Source: Streptomyces chartreusis NRRL 3882
GTDB lineage: Bacteria > Actinomycetota > Actinomycetes > Streptomycetales > Streptomycetaceae
Direction: 5' to 3'
Assembly (NCBI RefSeq): GCF_900236475.1
Contig: NZ_LT963352.1
Span: 2,294,001 to 2,358,000 of the forward strand
DNA length: 64,000 nt
A program made the position numbers and the translations under genes. Positions 42,678 through 50,647 of this stretch are shown piece after piece; within the stretch, counting starts at the first letter, position 1, and the number at the start of each line of letters is the position of its first letter. The notes below the pieces were generated by a model. It did not search any database. It saw only the letters and a program-made list of their open reading frames with translations, and was not told the origin of the DNA.

Positions 42678-42738
42678 AAGAAATGGGCGTGCTGCGGGGA
42701 GTTGTGCGCATGGCCGGACTGAGGGTTACGGACAGTCG

Positions 42739-45009
42739 TCACCTGAACCGGCTCCGCAGTGCGGTGAGCAGGTACGCGCAGAGCAGTGCGGTCAGCGACA
42801 ACGTCAGGGCGCCGCCCACAGGTTGGGAGATCACGCTGAGCGCGGCTTCCAGGTAGCGCTCTCCCCCGAAGGGCCATCGGGGCAGGAGAGCCTCGCGAAG
42901 CCGCATGTGAAATCCCGCCGCGGTCCGCACGGACGGTCCCTCCAGGAGCTTGTGCACCGCGGGTACGACGAGGAGCGGCACGGCGGCCACGGCGGCCAGC
43001 CCGGCCGTGGTGGACCGGAAGACGCCCGCGGCCAGGACACCCGCCCAGGCGCAGCCGACCACGAGCCCGATCCAACTCCCACTCAATGAAGCCCAGTCGG
43101 CGGGAACCCGGGCGAGCTCCCGTCCGTAGACGAGATAGAGCACTTCGGCGTCGCAGCCGACGGTGAGGACGGCCAGCATCAGCGCGGTGGCCGTTGCGAC
43201 GAGCAGTTTGGCGGCCAGCAACCCCAGCCGACGGGGCACGGTGCCGCGGTCCGCGGCCAGGGCGGGGTGGCGGAACTCGTCGCCGAAGGCCAGCGCGCCG
43301 AGCAGTCCCGCGCCGAGCGCCGCGGGCGGCAGGGGCAGCTCATGCGGCCATGCGGCCAGCAGGCGCGGCTGCGGGGTGTGCCCGATGCGGGCGAGTACGA
43401 CGGCGGTCACGGCGGACACGGCGAGCACGGCGGCCCCGGTGACGAACCCGGTGCCGATCCCGGCGGCACGGCGGATCTCGTAGCGGAGGGGGCGGAGGGG
43501 GCTGGGGGCGGGGCGGACGGAGATGGGAGGCGGCAGAGGGGGCAGTGCGTCGAGCGTGCGCGCCGTGTGTGCGCCGGCGGGGTGGAGCGCAAGAGGTGCC
43601 GTCGTCTCCTGAGGGCGGGCCTCGACGTTGGACGGGTGGCCGGTCGAGGGGACGTCCGCGCTCTCGTGCGGCTCTGCGGCGGGCTGCGCGTGCCCGGCGG
43701 AACGCAAGGGCTCGTCGGCGACCGGCTCCGGTGCGTCAATGGTGGGTCGTGGCTCAGCCGGGGGTCGTGGGTCAGCCGGGGGTCGTGGCTCAGCCGGGGG
43801 TCGTGGCTCAGCCGGGGGTCGTGGCTCAGCCGGGGGTGGCGGCTCGGCGGTGGTGACCACGGGTCCGGCGGTGACCGGGGCCGGCTTCGGCGCGTGGAGG
43901 GAGGGCCGCGGCTCACCGTTGGCGACCGGAGACGCAACGGGCGCCCGGTGCGCGTCGGCGACGTGCCCTGGCCCGGCACCCGCGCACTCCGGCTCGACAC
44001 CGACACGCTCGAGCATGTCGGCCGGCGTTCGCCCGGTGTCGGCCCTGTGCGACTCGCCCGGCGCCTGCCCCGTCTTGCCCTGGTCCGGCTCACGGCCACC
44101 TTGCGGCTGCCCTGCTTGCTCTGCTCCCGCCCCGGGCCCCATGTCGCCGATCTCGTCGGCGAGTTGGTGGACGACGATGCCGTGACGGAACGCCGTCTCG
44201 CCGATCTCGGCGCAGTTACTGCCGTACACGGAGAGGCGGTTGCCGCCTTCTCGTACGACTTCGACGGAGCGCTGCGCGGTGCGTGCCTGCTTGGCCAGGA
44301 GAGCCGCCAGACGGGCCACGTGAGGGCTGCGTACGGCGACCCGGGGACGCAGACGGGTGCGCGAGAACTCCGCGACCTCCTGGTCGGCCACGATCCTGCC
44401 CTGCTCCAGCGTGACGACGCGGTCCGCGGTGCGCGCGGCCTCCTTGGGGTCGGCCGTGGTGAACAGGACGGTGCCGCCCTGGGCGGCGTGTGCGCGCAGC
44501 ATGCCGTGCAGCCAGTGGCTCTCACGGACGGACAGACCGTCGGCCGGGTCGTCGAGGACCAGCGTGTGCGGATCGGCCAGGAGGACGCAGGCCAGGCCCA
44601 GGCGGCGGTCCATGCCGCGCGAGAGGGTGCCGAGGCGTTCGTCGCGCAGGCTCACGAGTCCGACCGCCTCCAGGACTTCGTCGGCACGCCGGACCGGGAC
44701 CCCCGCCGCGGCACACAGCATGCGCAGATGACCGCGGACCGTGCGGGCCGGGTGGCCCGGCACGTCGCCCAGCAGCACACCGACCTCGCGCGAGGGATGG
44801 GCGATGCGGTGCAGGGGGCGGCCCCGGAAGCAGGTGATGCCACGGCCCTGTTCGAGTTCCAGCATGAGTCTGAGGACCGTCGTCTTGCCGGCGCCCGGTG
44901 CTCCGAGCAGCGCGGTGACGCGGCCCGCTCGCGCCTCGAAGGAGACGTCATCGGCTGCGGGCGGAAGCCCTTTGCGGGCGTTGCTGGTCAGTCCGAAGGC
45001 CTGGATCAC
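42739..45009 (-). CDS. Fused ABC ATPase and membrane domain with Pro-rich repeat linker
   Basis: 756 residues from GTG 45009 (TTG 45018 also in frame). Residues about 1-235 are an ABC ATPase: Walker A GAPGAGKT near 36-43; the signature is degenerate (LSRGM instead of LSGGQ) and the Walker B end is LVLDDP, with Asp where the catalytic Glu normally sits. Residues about 300-500 are a long disordered linker, including five tandem PAEPRP-type hexapeptides encoded by an 18-bp minisatellite. The last 230 residues contain about six membrane helices (ABC-2-like). It is therefore a one-polypeptide half-transporter of unknown substrate, perhaps slow in ATP hydrolysis. Neighbours whiH and hrdB suggest nothing about the cargo. 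Confidence 0.82.
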   Translation of the reverse strand: MIQAFGLTSNARKGLPPAADDVSFEARAGRVTALLGAPGAGKTTVLRLMLELEQGRGITCFRGRPLHRIAHPSREVGVLLGDVPGHPARTVRGHLRMLCAAAGVPVRRADEVLEAVGLVSLRDERLGTLSRGMDRRLGLACVLLADPHTLVLDDPADGLSVRESHWLHGMLRAHAAQGGTVLFTTADPKEAARTADRVVTLEQGRIVADQEVAEFSRTRLRPRVAVRSPHVARLAALLAKQARTAQRSVEVVREGGNRLSVYGSNCAEIGETAFRHGIVVHQLADEIGDMGPGAGAEQAGQPQGGREPDQGKTGQAPGESHRADTGRTPADMLERVGVEPECAGAGPGHVADAHRAPVASPVANGEPRPSLHAPKPAPVTAGPVVTTAEPPPPAEPRPPAEPRPPAEPRPPADPRPPAEPRPTIDAPEPVADEPLRSAGHAQPAAEPHESADVPSTGHPSNVEARPQETTAPLALHPAGAHTARTLDALPPLPPPISVRPAPSPLRPLRYEIRRAAGIGTGFVTGAAVLAVSAVTAVVLARIGHTPQPRLLAAWPHELPLPPAALGAGLLGALAFGDEFRHPALAADRGTVPRRLGLLAAKLLVATATALMLAVLTVGCDAEVLYLVYGRELARVPADWASLSGSWIGLVVGCAWAGVLAAGVFRSTTAGLAAVAAVPLLVVPAVHKLLEGPSVRTAAGFHMRLREALLPRWPFGGERYLEAALSVISQPVGGALTLSLTALLCAYLLTALRSRFR
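43751..43840. repeat. 18-bp minisatellite, five units, within the ABC fusion gene
   Basis: Five head-to-tail copies of GGCTCAGCCGGGGGTCGT (one base change in unit 2, three at the end of unit 5). Being 18 bases it keeps frame and encodes PAEPRP hexapeptides in the linker of the ABC protein, so copy-number changes would only change linker length. Confidence 0.92.
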
Positions 45010-45019
45010 CTGCAGCAAG

Positions 45020-45031
45020 ATAGCGCGCTAT
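45020..45031. promoter_or_regulatory. Perfect 12-bp palindrome at the ABC fusion gene start
   Basis: ATAGCGCGCTAT lies 11 bases upstream of the GTG start on the minus strand. Reading toward the gene, TATCTT seven bases before the GTG could be a -10 of a leaderless transcript overlapping the palindrome. An inverted TGTCCGA/TCGGACA pair flanks it further upstream (45031-45071). Confidence 0.4.
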
Positions 45032-45118
45032 GTCCGATTTTTCGGGCAGCACGAGGCCTGCCTCGGACACGACAATCAGCCTTTCCGGACAGCGGGTGCG
45101 TTGCGTTCCGAACTCGCG

Positions 45119-45877
45119 TCAGACCTCGGGGCGCAGCATCGGGGGGTTGAGCAGGGTTGCGCCACCGGCACGGAAGAGCTGGGCCGGGCGGCCGCCCTGG
45201 CGGGTGGTCGTCCCACCCGTGGGGACGAGGAAGCCCGGTGTGCCCGTGACCTTGCGGTGGAAGTTGCGCGGGTCGAGCGCCACGCCCCACACCGCCTCGT
45301 AGACACGGCGCAGCTCGCCGACGGTGAACTCGGGCGGGCAGAAGGCCGTGGCCAGCGACGAGTACTCGATCTTGGAGCGTGCCCGCTCCACTCCGTCCGA
45401 AAGGATCTGCGCGTGGTCGAAGGCGAGCGGCGCCACCGGTTCGGCGTCACGCCCGTAACCCCCCTGCCGCAGCAGCTCCTCCACCGGAGCCCAGCGCGCG
45501 TTGCTGGCGTCGCCGCCGGCCCTGGGCGCGGGCAGGTCGGGAGCGAGCGCGAGGTGGGCGACACTGACGACCCGCATCCTGGGGTCCCGCTTGGGGTCGC
45601 CGTAGGTGGCGAGCTGTTCCAGGTGCGCCCCGTTGTCCTGGGCGGGGACGGACGGGTCGTGGACGCGCAGTCCGGTCTCCTCGGCGAGCTCGCGTGCCGC
45701 GGCCTGCGCCAGGTCCTCGTCGGCCCTCACGAAGCCGCCGGGGAGCGCCCAACGCCCCTGGAACGGCGGTTCCCCCCTGCGTACCGCCAACGCACACAGG
45801 GCATGGCGGCGCACGGTCAGCACGACCAGGTCCACGGTGACGGCGAAGGGCGGAAACGCTGACGGGTCGTAGGGCAT
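45119..45877 (-). CDS. NrtR-like protein: Nudix domain plus winged helix
   Basis: 252 residues from ATG 45877. Nudix domain about residues 10-150 with an intact Nudix box: Gly48 of GGFVRADEDLAQAAARELAE, EE and the final GL at 70 all fit GX5EX7REUXEEXGU. A winged helix follows (about 180-245: FTVGELRRVYEAVWGVALD, NFHRKVTGTPGFLVPTG). This architecture is that of NrtR, the ADP-ribose-sensing regulator of NAD biosynthesis and related pathways; many NrtR proteins have a decayed Nudix box, whereas this one could still hydrolyse ADP-ribose-type substrates. Targets are not obvious next door: the gene stands alone on the minus strand downstream of the debranching-like gene. Confidence 0.88.
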   Translation of the reverse strand: MPYDPSAFPPFAVTVDLVVLTVRRHALCALAVRRGEPPFQGRWALPGGFVRADEDLAQAAARELAEETGLRVHDPSVPAQDNGAHLEQLATYGDPKRDPRMRVVSVAHLALAPDLPAPRAGGDASNARWAPVEELLRQGGYGRDAEPVAPLAFDHAQILSDGVERARSKIEYSSLATAFCPPEFTVGELRRVYEAVWGVALDPRNFHRKVTGTPGFLVPTGGTTTRQGGRPAQLFRAGGATLLNPPMLRPEV

Positions 45878-46006
45878 GCGGCGATCATAGTCGTCTGCCT
45901 GACGATAAACACTCCCTTCGCCGGTCGCATCGGCGACTGATCCACTTCGGTCGGATATGGACTCCACTCGGAGCCCGGTTGTCCAGCGGTTGAACGTCGT
46001 ACCAGG

Positions 46007-48358
46007 TCACACCCCCAGTTGAAGTCCGTCGGCCGCTTCCTCGACCATGGCGAGACCGAGCCGGCTGACCCGCACGGAGAACGGGGCGCCCGCGATCCGC
46101 AGGCCCGTGAAACCGAGCTCGCCCAGGGGCGCGCTGCGCATGGGGCGCAGGGTGACCGCCCCGGCCGGGGCGTCGGGGCGGATGCCGACGAGCGTGGTCA
46201 GCAGCAACACTCCGGCGGCCGCCGGTGTGGCCGCGGGGCGGCAGGCCGCCGGGTGCGGGAGGGGGGCGCTCCCCTCCGTGCGCTGTTCCCCCGCGTACAT
46301 GTCGGGCAGCCGATGGTCGAAAGTCTCGGCGGCCGCGAGCACCCCGCGCAGCAGCGAGGTCGCCTCCTTCTCGTATCCGGCAGCGGCCAGACCCGCGACG
46401 GCGACTGCGGTCTCCTGGACCCGTACGGCCCCGGCGCGGTGGCCGAACGGATTGAACCCCGGTTCCTTGGCACCCAGTCCGCGCAGGCCCCATCCCGAGT
46501 CCATGACAGGGCTGCCGAGCAGCCGGGCGAGCTTCTCGGTCTGCACCTTGTCGAGCAGACCTGGTGCCGAGGCGCCCTCACCCAGCAGGCCGGTGTCAAG
46601 GAGGTGGACTGCTGCCGCGCCCAGATGAGGCACGGGCCTGCCGTCCGGGGCACGGGCTGCCGCGGGCCGGCCACCCCCGCGGTCGTCGACCCAGAAGTCC
46701 TTGCGGAAGGCGGTCCGTAGGGCCTGCGCCCACTGTCGGAGTGCCGGTCCGCCCGTGCGGCCGCAGGCGTCGAGCAGGTCGGCGCCGAGGAGCGCGGCAC
46801 GGTGGGCGTGGGCCTGTGTCTCGCAGCGGACGGGACCGCCGGGATGCGGGTCGCGCAGGTACGTGTCGTCGCCCACGGTGGTTCGCAGCCAGGTCAGGCA
46901 GCGCTCGGCGGCGGGCAGCAGTTCCTCCGTCTCCTGCTCGCCGAGACCCCAGCGGCGGGCCTCGGCGAGCAGTGCGGGGAAGAGCAGCGTGGCCTCCGTG
47001 CCGGTGCACTGCGGCGGAAGGTGCGGGCCCGCGTCCCGTCTCGGGCCGGGAATCATCCCGGACTGCGGGCCTGGGCCGGTGAGTTGGGTGCGGGCGAGGA
47101 TCCGCAGCGTTCCCGCTGCCAGGCCCGTACCGAGGGGCAGGGCCATCCGGGCGGCCACGAGAGCGTCGGCGGGGGCCAGACCGCAGCGCCAGGGTGCCCC
47201 TGCCGCGAGGTGGGTGTCGGCGGGGTTCGCGGAATCACGCAACAGGAGAGCCTGGAGGTCCTCGATGCTCCTCCTCAGGAGTGCGGGGACTCTGGGGTCG
47301 TCGCCTTCCGCTCGCGCGGCGGCGAGGGGGCTGGTCGCCGCGCGGCCCACGGCTCGGAGGGGGCCGGCGCCATCGGGCCGCACCCGCAGCTCCACGCTTC
47401 TGCTGCCGCCCGGCGGCAGGTCGAGCTCCCACCGCAGCAGTCCGGCCGAGGCCAGGGCGTCCGAGGGAGGCGGTGCTGCCGTGACGGACGCGTTGCCGGT
47501 GGCGCAGGACCAGCGCAGGCCGGAGTCGTGGACAGTGGCGGGGAGTTCCGGTCCGGCGTGGCCCGAGGCGATCGACCCCAGGTCGGCCAGGTCCGTGCCC
47601 AGGGACACCTCGACCGGCAGGCGCAGCGGGCGGGGAGCCGCGCTGTGCAGGGTGATCCGCTCTGTGCCGTCCGCGAGCCGGTTGCGTTCCACGACCACGT
47701 CCGGATCCGGGCCTGCCTGCGGCGACGTGCGGAGCGTACCCACGAACCTGGCGCGGTCGGCCGCAGCCATGCGGGCCTGCACGGCGAGTGGTTCCCGCCC
47801 GGCCACGCGGACCTCGCACCGGGAGAGCACGCGCCGCCCCGCGCGGTAGAACCCTTCCAGCCCCCGGCCGGTCATCTGCCCTTCTGCCGTCGAGATGGCC
47901 AGACCGGGAAGCGCGACACAGATCATCATGGTGTGGGCCGGCGGCAGGTCGGCGGACCAGCGCAGTCCGGGGATCGTGGCGCCCCGGAGAGGCGGGGCGG
48001 GCTGCCCTGTGGAGGACGGGCCCCGGCTCTGAGCCAAGGGCGGCGAGGGCGAACCGTGCTCCGACGCGGAACCAGGACGACGGTTCCGGCCTGCCTCCTG
48101 GGGGGACGAACGGCCCCGGTCCGGTGTCGTTGGCGAACACGAGTCCGGGCCGGTGGGCAGCGAGGCGGGTGAGGCACCTCCGGGGAACCTGGGCCCGAAT
48201 CCGTCGACGTGTGCCGCCGGTCGCGGTAGGGCGTTCCGGGCCCCCGAGCGTGGAACGCCGGCACTGGGCAGGCCGGGGCCGGACCCGCGGGTCGGCGGGG
48301 GCCCACCCGGGGCGTGGCGGTCGTCGGCGGTGGAGGAGGGCGGAGTCGGCTGATGCAT
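46007..48358 (-). CDS. Glycogen debranching enzyme-like protein (GDE N-terminal plus six-hairpin glycosidase fold)
   Basis: 783 residues from ATG 48358, with GAGGAAG nine bases upstream. Residues 1-125 are disordered and Pro/Gly/Ser-rich. From about 140 to 330 lies a beta-rich domain like the bacterial glycogen-debranching N-terminal domain (TMTGRGLEGFYR-type start at 162, CEVRVAGREPL at 181). The rest, about 385-760, is an alpha/alpha-barrel as in amylo-1,6-glucosidases (LLRDSANPADTHLAAGAPW, SGMIPGPRRDAGP, GYEKEATSLLRGV). I cannot point confidently to both catalytic acids, and the protein is often annotated simply as debranching-like. It probably acts on alpha-glucan or a related oligosaccharide inside the cell. 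Confidence 0.75.
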   Translation of the reverse strand: MHQPTPPSSTADDRHAPGGPPPTRGSGPGLPSAGVPRSGARNALPRPAAHVDGFGPRFPGGASPASLPTGPDSCSPTTPDRGRSSPQEAGRNRRPGSASEHGSPSPPLAQSRGPSSTGQPAPPLRGATIPGLRWSADLPPAHTMMICVALPGLAISTAEGQMTGRGLEGFYRAGRRVLSRCEVRVAGREPLAVQARMAAADRARFVGTLRTSPQAGPDPDVVVERNRLADGTERITLHSAAPRPLRLPVEVSLGTDLADLGSIASGHAGPELPATVHDSGLRWSCATGNASVTAAPPPSDALASAGLLRWELDLPPGGSRSVELRVRPDGAGPLRAVGRAATSPLAAARAEGDDPRVPALLRRSIEDLQALLLRDSANPADTHLAAGAPWRCGLAPADALVAARMALPLGTGLAAGTLRILARTQLTGPGPQSGMIPGPRRDAGPHLPPQCTGTEATLLFPALLAEARRWGLGEQETEELLPAAERCLTWLRTTVGDDTYLRDPHPGGPVRCETQAHAHRAALLGADLLDACGRTGGPALRQWAQALRTAFRKDFWVDDRGGGRPAAARAPDGRPVPHLGAAAVHLLDTGLLGEGASAPGLLDKVQTEKLARLLGSPVMDSGWGLRGLGAKEPGFNPFGHRAGAVRVQETAVAVAGLAAAGYEKEATSLLRGVLAAAETFDHRLPDMYAGEQRTEGSAPLPHPAACRPAATPAAAGVLLLTTLVGIRPDAPAGAVTLRPMRSAPLGELGFTGLRIAGAPFSVRVSRLGLAMVEEAADGLQLGV

Positions 48359-48549
48359 GGGGAGGCTTCCTCTGCGCTCTGTGCGCCTCGATCGAGTCCG
48401 GCGCCGGTGCCGGAGGTCTCCGACGGGGCAGGGGCGGTGCGGCGTCACGGCCCGTCCAGGCGTTCCGCCACTCAGGTGAACGGCTCGAACCTCCTCCGGG
48501 TCACGCCCGCGTCCCCGCCCCGCGCGCGTCGCGGCCGCCAGGAGGACAC

Positions 48550-50505
48550 TCACTCCTCCCCCTCCGTGCCCTGGCTGGGCTGGACGCCTTCCTGGCCGAT
48601 GTCCCGGCACTGCATGGCCGTCTTCCGCGACGTACGCGCACGCGCGCCGCCCGTGCGTCCGCTACCGGACGCCGCGGTGCCCGCGGGCCCGCGCCCGGTT
48701 CGCGTGCCGGCGTCTGCGGCACCGGCAGGGCGCGTGGTGTCCGCCGGGGTACGCCGACGGGGGACCCGGGCGCTCGGGACACGGTCTCGCCCACGGGGAC
48801 CGCCCGGGGCCCTGCCGACGGCAGCGGCAGCACCGGTGGAACGCGTGCGGCGTCGACGACGTGAGGGTTCCGTCGTGGATGCGGGTGCCGTCTCCGGCTC
48901 GGACTCGGGCACCGCTGCCTCGTCCGTGGGGACCGCGTCGGCGATGGGCCGAGCCGGGGAGGCGTCGATCCGCGCGTCGGCGATGGGCCAAGCCGGGGAG
49001 GCGTGATTCCGCGCGGCGGATCCGGTTGCCCGCGCGGCGGAGCCGTCCGCCCTGGTCCGGGGGCTGCCCACCTGCTCGACACAGTCGTTCGCCACAGCCG
49101 GGGAGCCACCCGCCCGCTCAACGCAGTCCTCCGTCGGAACAAGGGAGTCGTCCGCCCGCTCGGCACATTCTTCCGCCCGGGCCAGGGAACTGCCCGCCCC
49201 GGCAGCCACGCCATCGGCCTGAGCGGCCGGGTCGGCGGTTCCCGGGCGCCCACGGCCGTCGCGCTCCGCTCGCAGGCAGTTGCGGACCGACTCCGGGTCG
49301 AGTCCTTCGTTGCAGGCCTGGTGCAGGAGACGGGCGAAGAGATAGTCGGGATCCGCAGCCAGGGCCATGGCGAGGGCTTCCCGGGCCTCCAACTCGTCGC
49401 CGGTGGACCATGCGACCCAGCCGACGAGAGTGAGCGGCGCCGCGGCGTGCTCGCCGTAGGGCCCGACACAGCGGCGGGCCAGCGACCGCCAGAGGCGCAG
49501 GGCGGGTCCGGCTTCGTCGCCCTCCATCCACTCCGCCGCGCGGTCACGGGTCGCGCGGTCCTGGAGGCCGAGGATCAGTCGGGCCGCCTCGTCGTGCGCG
49601 AGAAGTTCGTCGTCGCGGAGGTCCGCCAGGAGCATGCCGGAGACGGGCTGTGCCCGGGCGAAGCGGTCCAGGATCCGCCCGGCCAGTCGAAGTGTCTCGT
49701 CGGCCACGTCGGCGCGGCCCGCGTCGTCGAGGATCCTCGGGACCAGCGCCAGGCTGGCGGTGTCCAGGGCGGTCTCCTGCTCGAGAGCGGCGGCGTTCTC
49801 CCAGGGGAGCAGCCGGGCCCGCAGCTCCCGCAGCGTGCCGCGCACCTGGATCCCCGCATAGGTGGCAGCGGCCGCCAGCACCGATGTCCCGGGCAGGCCC
49901 ATGGAGGCTCCCTCGGGCGGGCAGCATGCCGCGTTGTCACAGCAGTAGGACCAGTAACGGCCATCGGAGATGCACAGCGCCTCGACCACCGTCACGTCCA
50001 GGGAACCGCACTCCACGCGCAGCCTGTGGGCCAGCGGCCTCAGCCGCTCCATGACCTGCCGGCCGGACTCGCCCTTCAGCGGTTCCTGGCAGAGGAAGGC
50101 GACCATCGACTCGGGGCGGGCCCCTCGGCGCTCGCTGCCTGTCACGAGGCCGTGGGCCAGTTGCCGGGCTGCTGACGGCCAGTCGTCCGCGTTCGCCGGG
50201 ATGCCGAGCCGGGCCCGGCCCCCGAACCGCCCGCGCCCGTCCCTGTCGTGCAGGGCGACCAGGACGATGCTGTCCTCCGGGCGGTACCCGAGCAGGTACG
50301 GCAGGGCGTCGGCCAGTTCGGCCGGGGTGCGCAGGGTGACCTGGTGCTCGCCCCCGTGGCCGTCGTACGCGGGGCCGGGGACGCGCGGCCCGGTCCCCTC
50401 GCCCGCCCGCTTCCCCGCTCCACCGTCCTTGGGCCTGCCGTGTGCGTCGAGCCCCGTGATGTCGCCGTTTTCGGAGGATCCAGTCGTTTCGCTGTGGTTC
50501 GTCAT
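48550..50505 (-). CDS. DUF4192 family protein with long repeat-rich tail
   Basis: 651 residues from ATG 50505. The DUF4192 region occupies about residues 50-410: start LRTPAELADALPYLLGYRPEDSIV-like segment, and a cysteine cluster in SYCCDNAACCPPEG (about 190-203) typical of the family. A helical C-terminal part (about 330-410) contains TPR-like spacing (AMALAADPDYLFARLLHQA). The tail (about 430-651) is low-complexity: first three 14-residue repeats with a central Cys (EECAERADDS, EDCVERAGGS, NDCVEQVGSP), then a 13-residue SPAWPIADA repeat, then an Arg/Gly/Pro-rich basic end. DUF4192 has no established function. Low-complexity DNA makes the exact C-terminus less certain. Confidence 0.75.
   Translation of the reverse strand: MTNHSETTGSSENGDITGLDAHGRPKDGGAGKRAGEGTGPRVPGPAYDGHGGEHQVTLRTPAELADALPYLLGYRPEDSIVLVALHDRDGRGRFGGRARLGIPANADDWPSAARQLAHGLVTGSERRGARPESMVAFLCQEPLKGESGRQVMERLRPLAHRLRVECGSLDVTVVEALCISDGRYWSYCCDNAACCPPEGASMGLPGTSVLAAAATYAGIQVRGTLRELRARLLPWENAAALEQETALDTASLALVPRILDDAGRADVADETLRLAGRILDRFARAQPVSGMLLADLRDDELLAHDEAARLILGLQDRATRDRAAEWMEGDEAGPALRLWRSLARRCVGPYGEHAAAPLTLVGWVAWSTGDELEAREALAMALAADPDYLFARLLHQACNEGLDPESVRNCLRAERDGRGRPGTADPAAQADGVAAGAGSSLARAEECAERADDSLVPTEDCVERAGGSPAVANDCVEQVGSPRTRADGSAARATGSAARNHASPAWPIADARIDASPARPIADAVPTDEAAVPESEPETAPASTTEPSRRRRRTRSTGAAAAVGRAPGGPRGRDRVPSARVPRRRTPADTTRPAGAADAGTRTGRGPAGTAASGSGRTGGARARTSRKTAMQCRDIGQEGVQPSQGTEGEE
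48935..49004. repeat. 31-bp direct repeat (39-bp period) in the DUF4192 tail
   Basis: A 31-base segment beginning GCGTCGGCGATGGGCC is present at 48935-48965 and, with one change, at 48974-49004. The 39-base period is in frame and encodes the SPAWPIADA/SPARPIADA peptides. Confidence 0.8.
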
Positions 50506-50647
50506 GCGGAGACGATCTCGCGGAACCCGAAACTCCGCTTGACCCTGTGGATAACTCCGATCAGGGACACGACACCAGAAACCGCGAGGCGCCTGATCAC
50601 CTCGTGCACCGCTCGCGCTGTCAGTGCCGTCCTGTTGTATGGAACGC

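Noticed and set aside
42678..42720. TAAA -35 partner for the WhiG -10
   Set aside because: No TAAA occurs 15-16 bases upstream of the -10; reported with reduced confidence as a -10 only.
45891..45905. TCGTC-N5-GACGA as an NrtR operator upstream of the NrtR-like gene
   Set aside because: Only 5-bp arms with no extension and no match to known NrtR motifs; likely chance in GC-rich DNA.
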